This document shows, one piece after another, positions 1 through 6,494 of a DNA stretch of 21,657 nucleotides (within the stretch, counting starts at the first letter, position 1; every line of letters starts with the position of its first letter). The position numbers and the translations under genes are program-made. The notes under the pieces were generated by a model, which searched no databases, was not told the origin of the DNA, and was given only the letters and a program-made list of their open reading frames with translations. Origin of the DNA: Guillardia theta CCMP2712 (lineage: Eukaryota > Cryptophyceae > Pyrenomonadales > Geminigeraceae); assembly GCF_000315625.1 (NCBI RefSeq), contig NW_005434657.1, positions 697,038 through 718,694 of the forward strand, given 5' to 3'.

Positions 1-46
1 GGAGGAGGGAGGAGGGAGGAGGGAGGAGGGAGGAGGGAGGGAGGGT
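1..46. repeat. GGAGGAG heptad array at window start
   Basis: Six period-7 units followed by GGGA units, ending 13 bases before the TTACAG acceptor of the fucosyltransferase exon. It is probably the 3' part of an intron whose sense strand is purine-rich here. Confidence 0.8.
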
Positions 47-64
47 CGGCAGCGGTTGTTACAG

Positions 65-822
65 GACGGGAGATGGAGGTGGCGCTGGACTAACTTTGAT
101 GAGAGGCATGGCGACAAGGTGTGGGAGGAAGCTCCTCACGTTTCACTTGCGAGCTACTTGGAGGCGATTCGTGAGCGTCTGAAGCAGCTGAGACGAGGGA
201 GGCGAAGAGGAGAAGGAAGTTGGCAAGGAAGAAGAGAGGTCGTGTTCCTCTCAACGGACTCAACTAAGGTCAAACCCTCCGCTGCTCTGCCTCTTCTCTT
301 GTCCTTCTTCGTTCCTTCCGGAGCACCTGCTGACCAGCCTCAGGTGGTGCAGGAGATGAGGAGGATGGCGCCGGAGCTCGATCTGCGAGTCTTCTCGGAG
401 AAGAGAAACCAGGGCGTCGCCTTCTCTCTCCTCGTCCACACCCATGCGATCAACGTCACCCGCTATGCCCTGGATGCTCTCGCTAATCTGCATACCCTTG
501 CGGTAAAGGAGGAGGAGGAGGAGGAGGAGGAGGAGGAGGAGGAGGGAGTTATGTCCTTACCATGCGCTAGGACTCCACTGCCCTCGTCGCCACCTTCTCC
601 TCCAATTTTGGACGCGCGGCACTGGAGCTGCAGTTGTCTCGCTACTTTGAGGCCCTGCGGGTCTGTGAGGAGAAGGAGGGCGGGCACGAGCCCGACGAAG
701 TTGTGCGATGCGCAGGGCCGCACAGGAAGTCGCCTCCTCTGTCGCTTGACTTCACGTGCGGAGCCTCTTCCTCCTCTTTCACTTCGTTTATTTGTCGGAG
801 CAGGTGGTACGCGGACCCATAG
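65..822 (+). CDS. FUT8-like alpha-1,6-fucosyltransferase (GT23), 3' part
   Basis: This is the C-terminal part of a GT23 fucosyltransferase. In FUT8 this Golgi lumenal enzyme adds core alpha-1,6-fucose to N-glycans. Exons proposed: 65-268, 344-502 and 571-822, all phase 0; the gene begins left of the window behind the acceptor TTACAG at 59-64. RHGDKVWEEAPH aligns with the FUT8 donor-binding motif RRTDKV, keeping the first Arg but replacing the second with His. EVVFLSTDS matches the family VYLATDD strand. LVATFSSNFGRAALELQ, created by joining 502 to 571, matches the family TFSSQ..R.AYEI motif. SLDFTCG may correspond to SLDDIYYFGG. Intron 269-343 is 75 nt with no in-frame stop, so it could also be read through. 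The C-terminus after about 730 is poorly conserved and the stop at 820-822 is the least certain point. The gene converges on ISY1, with 103 bp between stops. Confidence 0.72.
503..570 (+). other. 68-nt intron holding a GGA triplet tract
   Basis: The GTAAAG donor and GCGCTAG acceptor flank a (GGA)n run at about 507-546. Removing it joins LHTLA to DSTALVATFSS in phase 0 and restores the fucosyltransferase motif. Without splicing the frame becomes a poly-Glu run followed by non-conserved residues. Confidence 0.75.
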
Positions 823-925
823 GCGAGCAGGGAGAAGAGACGGAGAGTGAACTTCTAGCTGTCGGGGGGGGTGGAGGGGAAGGGGGAGAAGGAGGAGACA
901 GTGGAGGAGATGGCTGCAATGAGAC

Positions 926-2601
926 CTACTCGTCCTGTGAGACGTATCTGTTTCGCCCGTCAGATTCTCAAGCATGTGCAACAGCAAGCCTTCTCACTGA
1001 GCGAGCATCTGACGTTTCTTCGCCGCAAGAGCCGCTCGCTCCAGCTCCTCCCTGCTTGGTACCGCGACATGGGCGACGAACGAGTCGCTCTTGTCCTGCG
1101 GCTCGTCTGTTCCAGCAAGTCACATCTGGAAATCTCGCGGGCTCTTCCACCTTCGTCGTCGTCGTCTTTCTGCACGCCTCCCTTCTCCTGCCTCTCCGTC
1201 CACTCCAGCACCTGCTCCCTGCGGTCAACCATCTGTGATGCAGGACAAGAGACATTACCGCTTGCGCGACGGCTTCCTGCTCAGCAGCATTCTCAAGCGG
1301 GAGCAAGATTGTGTCGTCCTCATCGCGATAGCCGAAGTAGGAGGCATCTGCAAGCCTCATGAGGGAGCAGGAAGAAAGCGGGTCAGGCGGTACCAGCACA
1401 CTTGTACATGTCAGTGCGACTAGCAGGCGAGTGAGTGAAGGAACAACGGGATGAGGTCATGACCGAACCTTCTCTTGGCGGCTGGAGTTTCATGATCGCT
1501 CTTGAACAGCTCGCGAACACCAGGAAGATCCTTAGCGGCTCCGAAGTACTTGTAGCCCTTCGTGCCGGGTACCTTGTCGCAAGTCAGTCGCTTCTCTCTC
1601 CTCGTCCCCTTGAACTCACCTCCTTGCCATCTGCGTCCAGCACACTCGAAGATTTCTAGCAAGTCGCATACAGTGAGCATGGACCGAGTGGGGAAGGGGC
1701 AACCAAGGAGGGGAAGAGAAGAGGGAAGAGCAACCGAGGAGATGGGGGAGAAGGAGGGGAGGAGGGAGGAGAGGAGAGAGGGGAGGAGGGAGGAGGGAGG
1801 AGGGAGGAGGGAGGAGGGAGGAGGGAGGAGGGAGGAAGTTAACGAGATAACAAGGAAGAAGTGGTGAGGGAGCACCAAGTAGTTTGGGCCTCCGAGCTCA
1901 ATGATGCGACGCTCCCAATTCGTTTTTTCTCGGCAGAGTCGGTTGATCTGATCGTTGAGGTCGCGTATCTTGAACTCTCCGAGCCCAGGGTTCTGAATCT
2001 CCGCGACCTGCCGGGATATGACGGGGGGAAGCGAGGCAGAGACAAGTGCAGGAGAACCTTCTTAGTGATGACTCCCACTATCTGCCTCCTCCACTTCTCT
2101 GCCTCTGGCAGGGATTCGACCATAGTGGCGGAGTATGGCCTTCTCTCCTTCTTCTTGTTGTCTTCCCCGGACTAGATGGAAGAATAAGAGAGCACAAGGG
2201 GTTAACTCCAGCATGCAAGGCTTCAGATATGTGCGTGCGACGGCAAGGGTAGGGGACCAGCTGCGACCCGCCAGCAGCAAAAACACGAAAATGTTGAAAG
2301 CGAGAACGCAAAAGTACGAGCAAGGAGTTGTGGAGAGGAGAAGGAATACCAATCCGATATGAGAGAAGAAGAAGTTCACGGACACGGAAGCGAGTACCAC
2401 AGAGAGGTAGGTAGAAGGAAGAGGGCATATGAACAACGATGAGGACACAAATCAGGAGGACAAGGGAGGGGCGGCAAGGAGAGGAGGTGGAGTAGGGAGC
2501 AAGGAGGTAGAGGTATCAGGTGCCTCAAGCCATCTTCTTCTCACCTGCACCCGCAGCCATCGGTTCAACATCGACATCGCCTTCTCCTCGTTACGCGCCA
2601 T
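926..2601 (-). CDS. ISY1: ISY1 pre-mRNA splicing factor, NineTeen complex subunit
   Basis: ISY1 is a nuclear spliceosome protein of the NTC/Prp19 complex, acting around the first catalytic step of splicing. Nine exons on the complement are proposed: 2601-2545, 2171-2058, 2007-1876, 1655-1620, 1572-1464, 1347-1259, 1211-1151, 1106-998 and 947-926. Phases agree at every junction and the total is 729 nt, giving 242 aa (human about 285, yeast 235). The start gives MARNEEKAMSMLNRW, the classic ISY1 N-terminus. Conserved blocks follow: ERRPYSATMVESLPEAEKWR, RDLNDQINRL...NWERRIIELGGPNY, GYKYFGAAKDLPGVRELF, DASYFGYRDEDD, an acidic stretch, SFVAHVAVPSREELER and the C-terminal KKRQMLAQY. Introns are 44-50 nt except numbers 1 (373), 3 (220) and 5 (116). 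Exon 7 may instead start at 1232, but that leaves an implausible 26-nt intron. Its start is 116 bp from the divergent helicase start. Confidence 0.92.
1656..1875 (-). repeat. ISY1 intron 3 with GGAGGAG heptad array
   Basis: This 220-nt intron (donor GTGCTC at 1875, acceptor CTAG ending at 1656) contains a period-7 GGAGGAG array on the plus strand at about 1780-1834. On the transcribed sense it is a long pyrimidine tract. The 36-nt exon 1655-1620, encoding KSSSVLDADGKE, lies just downstream. Confidence 0.75.
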
Positions 2602-2717
2602 TGCTCGCGCTCCTTCTGGCAGTTACAGAAATCGTTACGAATAAATCCTTGGAACCGTTGAGAAACCGTTTCATTGCGAAACCCTGCCCATTTCTATTTC
2701 ACATTTTCCATGCTGTG
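2602..2717. promoter_or_regulatory. Compact bidirectional promoter between ISY1 and the helicase
   Basis: Only 116 bp separate the two divergent start codons, so both 5' leaders and promoters must lie here or overlap the opposite gene. Two copies of AACCGTT occur at 2653-2659 and 2664-2670, eleven bases apart or about one helical turn, followed by a third AAACC at 2679-2683. AACCGTT resembles Myb-type binding cores; assigning it to a Myb factor is inference. No obvious TATA box is seen. Confidence 0.55.
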
Positions 2718-3575
2718 ATGAGGCGGCGAGCAAGAACTAGGGACGTGGAGGAGGAGGAGGAGGAGGAGGAGAGAGGAGGAGGAGAAGTAGACGAATACGT
2801 GACATGTCAAGAGACGGCTGCGGAGAGAAGAGCAGCGATCGGGGATCACAACCAAGAGCACAACCGAGGGGAGCCATCGGAACGCTCGGCTGACCGAGCT
2901 GGGAGCGAAGGAGGAGGAACGAGGGACTTCAGAGCCTTGATGCTCGACGAGCAGATAGTGAAGGGGCTGGAAGAGGCCGGCTATATCCGTCCATCCCCTG
3001 TGCAGCTTCGAGCCATTCCACTTGGAAACGTAAGGCAGCATGACCTGCGTTTCTGTGCATTTACGATGATTTCAGATGGGGTTGGATCTGATCGTTCAGG
3101 CAAAGTCAGGCACAGGCAAGACCTGCGTGTTTGCCGTCATCATCCTCCAGTCCCTCTCATTGAACTTCAACGGCGTTCAAGCGCTTGTGCTTTCGCACAC
3201 GCGAGAGTTGGCTTACCAAACGCGAGACGTGATCCGCTCAGTGGCTCGATTCATGTCAGGTCCGAAGAGCGAGAAGAGGGACAAGCAAGACAGGCGGAGC
3301 AAAGCAAGAGGAAGAGGGAGGGGGGAAATGCAGGGAGAGGGAAGAGGTGGGAGGGGAGGGGAGGGAGGAGGGGGATGGAAGCTGGGCGCGTGGTGGTGGT
3401 GGGGGAGGGGACTGGGGGGAGGTTAGCGATGGGTGTAGATTTTAGGGTTGAGGGTGAAACATGTTGTGACATGCATGAAAGGAATTCGTTGCGAAGCTTT
3501 TGTGGGAGGACTACCAACTGAGAAAGACATTGAAAAGCTTAAGAGCGCTGAGAGCTGTCAGATAGTGGCAGGTAA

Positions 3576-3613
<38 letters not shown>

Positions 3614-5156
3614 GGAGGAGGAGGAGGAGGAGGAGGAGGGAAGGGGGGTTGGGTGGGTGGGTGCAGTGAGTAGGAGCTAAGACGTGTTTCAGGTACCCCA
3701 GGTCGACTGCGAGCACTGGTAGAGGCGAAGCATCTTGACTTGTCTGCTCTGCGTCAGCTGGTGAGGGAGGAGCGACGAGCTCGTAGACGAACGTGAATGA
3801 GTCGAGCAGGTGCTGGACGAGGTCGACGTCCTGCTGGAGGAGGAAGGGCTGCGACCTCAAGTTGAATTCTTCTTCAAAGTTTCTCCTCCTCGCAAACAGG
3901 TGTTCGACTGTCCCTCGTCCTCGTCCTCGTCCTCCTCATGATCCTTTCAGATCCTCGCTGTCAGCGCTACATTCACGGATGAGCTGCTCGCATACCTACA
4001 TGCGCGTCTGTCTAATCCCCAGGTGGTGGAGGGAGCCAATGAGGCGAGAGGAAGAGGGGGAAGCAGAGACAAGAGGGGGAGGAGAGAGGAGGGGGATGGA
4101 GAGCAGGAGAGAGGGGAAGGGAGGGGGAGGGGCAGGAAGAGGGAGATGGAGAGAGGAGGGGAAAGCAGAGAGGAGCGAGGAGGAGGAATAAGCGTGAGTA
4201 TTGCTGGTCAGGTCGTCAACGTGATTCGAGCCAACGTGGCGCTCAAGGGGGTCAAGCAGTTCGTCGAGTTTGTCGAGTCTCCTCGTGATGTGAGCGACGT
4301 GAACGCGAAGATGGAGAGGAGGATGATGGGGCTCGTGCGAGTACTTGAAAGCACTTCCTTCCATCAGTGTATCGTGTTCACGAATAGCAGGTGAGCTCTC
4401 ACCCGTTCACATCCTCCTCATTCCTCCTGCTTCTTCTTCTTCTTCTTCGTTGCCATCGTAGCTCCTGCCTCCTGCTCTCCTCTCCTCACGTGTCTCTGCA
4501 GGACTCTTGGTCAGCGCGTCTGCCTGGTACTTGGCTCTCCTCCTCTCCTCCTCTCCTCCTTGACTTCCTGCAGCTTCTTGAGCGTCTTGGCTTCCCGTCA
4601 TCCTTCACCTGCGGCGATCTCCCGCAGCCCGAGCGTCTCCGAGGTTATCGCCCTCCTCCTCGCCCTCCTCCTCGCCCTCCTCCTCGCCCTCCTCTTTGCC
4701 CTCCTCCTCGCCCTCCTCTTTGCCCTCCTTCTGCGGCTGCTCGTTCTTCTTCTCTGCCTCCTTCACTGCCAAATTCTGACGAGCTCCCAGCCCTCGAAAA
4801 GCTGCGTAACTTCGAGATCAGAGTATGAAGAGAGAGGGAGGGAGAGAGAGAGAGGGAGAGGAGACAAGGTGAGACAGCATGAGAGCTGTCGCAGGTGCTT
4901 GTTTCCTCCGACGTCTCCTCGCGAGGGATTGATGTCGACCGGATTAACATGGTGGTCAACTTGGAGCTGCCCTCCTCCCACGAGACTTACCTGCACCGGT
5001 TGCTGGAGGACGAGGAGGAGGGCGGGGCTGAGGGAGCCGCAGGATAGGGAGGACGGGAAGGTTCGGCACGTATGGGGTAGCGGTGACCATCACAGTTGGA
5101 GAGGAAGAGAAACAGCGGCTGGAGGTGATCCCGACGAGCCTCCTCCTCCTCCTCCT

Positions 5157-5188
<32 letters not shown>

Positions 5189-5457
5189 CCCTGCCCCTGC
5201 CCCTGCTGCTGCCGCTGCCTCTCCTTCTGCTACCACCCTGCTGCTCCTGCTCCCCCTCGTAGCTTGAAACAATCGAACCTGAAGTATCCGTAGACGATGA
5301 GCAAGTCGCTGAACATCACCATAGAGCCGAAGCCTGACGTGATTCCAGCGGTACATCTCACCAGATCTCATGCATCCCCTCCCCTCTCCTGCTCCTGTTG
5401 ACTGACGAAATCTCAGGAATTTTATGATTTTGAAATCGTCGATGACGAAGAGGTTCA

Positions 5458-5492
<35 letters not shown>

Positions 5493-6417
5493 TCCTCCTC
5501 CTCCTCCTCCTCCTCCTCCTCATACTTGTGCTCATTGTTGTGCTACAGAAGCAAAAGTTGGACCTCATGAATGCGAAGCGAGCAGAGCAGGTGACGCTGC
5601 TGCTCCTATCCCTCCCTCTACTTCCCTCTCCCACGGCGCCTCCTCTCCTTGGCGATCTTGTTGACTTTCTTGTTGACTTTCTTGTTGACTTTCTTATGAC
5701 TTTCTTATTGACTTTCTTATTGACTTTCTTATGACTTTCTTGTTGACTTTCTTATGACTTTCTTATGACTTTCTTGTTGACTTTCTTATGACTTTCTTAT
5801 TGACTTTCTTGTTGACTTTCTCACAGGCGCACAAGAAGAACATCCTCAAGGAGCTGCAGGAAATCTCACGCGCTGACAGGAAGAAGTCCAGGGGTCTGTC
5901 CCCCTAATGCTGCTGCTGCTGCTGCTGCTGCTGCTCCTCCTCCTCCTCCTCCTCCTCCTCCCGCTGCTGCTGCAGCTGCAGCTGCTGCAGCTGCTGCTGC
6001 TGCTGCTGCTGCTCATCCTCCTCCCGCTGCTGCTGCTGGTGCTTTTGTGCTGCTGCTGCTGATTTTCTTGGATCTTTCACAGAGGCAGGGCGAGGAATTT
6101 CTGTCGCCTCCCCCTTCGATCAGGTTGCTTGTTCCTGCCTCTTCTCGCCTGATGGAGTAGCAGGGAAGAGACCTCGGGAGCCTCTTGCCTGGCACGCCAG
6201 TGCTCGTGAGGTGAGGAAGGAGGAGAGGAGAGGAGGAGAGGAGAGGAGGAGAGGAGGAGAGGCTCGAAACATCTGAGGGAGGCGCAGGCAACAGGGGGTG
6301 TCGGTCAGAGGTGTGATAGCACAGGAGGGATCGACAGCTGGCGAGTTTTTCGTTCATCTCGTGAAAGACGGGAAGCAGCAGGTGATTTCAGTAGACGTTT
6401 GCGACATCTGCCGATAA
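2718..6417 (+). CDS. DEAD-box RNA helicase, DDX20/Gemin3-like
   Basis: This is an ATP-dependent RNA helicase closest to DDX20 (Gemin3), which acts in SMN-dependent snRNP assembly. Exons: 2718-3029, 3076-3259, 3482-3571, 3693-3760, 3810-3899, 3951-4022, 4212-4390, 4502-4526, 4574-4643, 4791-4822, 4895-4998, 5043-5124, 5294-5350, 5417-5452, 5549-5590, 5827-5893, 6083-6123, 6164-6210 and 6309-6417, with phases agreeing throughout (568 aa). Motifs: Q motif PSPVQLRAIPLG, Walker A GLDLIVQAKSGTGKTCVF (about residues 106-123), Ia TRELAYQ, TPGR, Walker B DEVD in place of DEAD (221-224), SAT (253-255), IVFTNSR, SSRGID and HRIGRTGRFG (408-417). SKSLNITIEPKPDVIP matches the DDX20 segment after motif VI. 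A poly-Glu tract near the N-terminus comes from a GAG repeat at 2746-2772. If exon 16 reads through, the protein stops at 5905-5907 (507 aa); the last three exons are therefore less certain than the helicase core. The long SMN-interacting tail of animal DDX20 is absent. Confidence 0.88.
3572..3692 (+). repeat. Helicase intron 3 with ATG/GAG triplet tracts
   Basis: This 121-nt intron (GTAAGA...TTTCAG) contains a run of ATG triplets at about 3577-3613 passing directly into GAG triplets to about 3640. It interrupts the helicase just before the TPGR motif. Splicing in phase 1 gives VAG|TPGRLRALVEAK. Confidence 0.8.
4644..4790 (+). repeat. Helicase intron 9 with CCTCCTCGCCCT minisatellite
   Basis: A 147-nt intron (GTTATC...CCCAG) holds about six copies of a 12-nt unit, CCTCCTCGCCCT, some with TTT replacing TCG, at about 4648-4727. 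It supplies a very long pyrimidine tract. Splicing in phase 1 joins the exons encoding PQPERLR and ALEKLRNFEIR. Confidence 0.75.
5125..5293 (+). repeat. Helicase intron 12 with CTC and CCTGCT tracts
   Basis: A 169-nt intron with donor GTGATC and acceptor CCGTAG contains (CTC)n at about 5141-5160 and (CTGCTC)n/(CTGCCC)n at about 5160-5210. The alternative acceptor at 5261-5262 would add 24 non-conserved residues and a stop at 5335-5337. The acceptor at 5293 gives a conserved DDX20-like continuation instead, so it was preferred. Confidence 0.65.
5453..5548 (+). repeat. Helicase intron 14: in-frame CTG/CTC repeat
   Basis: This is a 96-nt intron (donor GTTCAG, acceptor CTACAG) almost wholly built of CTG at about 5458-5489 and CTC at about 5490-5521. 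Its length is a multiple of three and it has no stop codon in the helicase frame. If retained, it would insert 32 residues, mostly leucine, between DDEE and KQKLDLMN. Confidence 0.6.
5654..5823 (+). repeat. Minisatellite of TTGACTTTC units in helicase intron 15
   Basis: About a dozen direct repeats of 14-15 nt occur within the 236-nt intron 5591-5826. Each has the core GACTTTCTT preceded by CTTGTT, CTTATT or CTTAT. The repeats run directly into the CACAG acceptor at 5822-5826. Each unit combines a branchpoint-like TTGAC or ATGAC with a pyrimidine run. Confidence 0.85.
5908..6082 (+). repeat. CTG/CTC/CAGCTG repeat between proposed terminal helicase exons
   Basis: This stretch is (CTG)n at about 5909-5933, (CTC)n to about 5960, then mixed CTG and CAGCTG units to about 6060. 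CAGCTGCAGCTGCTGCAG near 5972 is locally self-complementary. In the long gene model it lies in a 189-nt intron (5894-6082, acceptor TTTCACAG); in the short model it is 3' untranslated sequence. Confidence 0.75.
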
Positions 6418-6494
6418 AAGAGCGAGGGATAGGAGGAAACGAAGTGAGGAGGAGGAGGAGGAAGAGGAGGGAGGGGCGACTGCAAGTGAACGCA

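Noticed and set aside
1233-1258. 26-nt ISY1 intron ending at CATCACAG
   Set aside because: It is shorter than any other intron here; the acceptor 21 nt further on gives a 47-nt intron, the same phase and an equally good protein.
4560-5267. 235-residue Leu/Arg/Pro-rich plus-strand frame
   Set aside because: It runs through helicase introns and repeat tracts in the wrong frame; the helicase motifs lie in other frames.
5263-5337. Helicase exon LETIEPEVSVDDEQ ending at a stop
   Set aside because: It would truncate the protein right after motif VI, duplicate 'LE', and overlap the better conserved exon in another frame.
5297-5907. Separate small gene starting MSKSLNITIEP
   Set aside because: The segment joins in phase to the helicase exon ending at 5124 through the acceptor at 5293 and matches the DDX20 region after motif VI, so it belongs to the helicase.
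6013-6357. 114-residue minus-strand frame downstream of the lipase stop
   Set aside because: It is Ser/Leu/Pro-rich, antisense to the proposed last helicase exons, and shows no domain.
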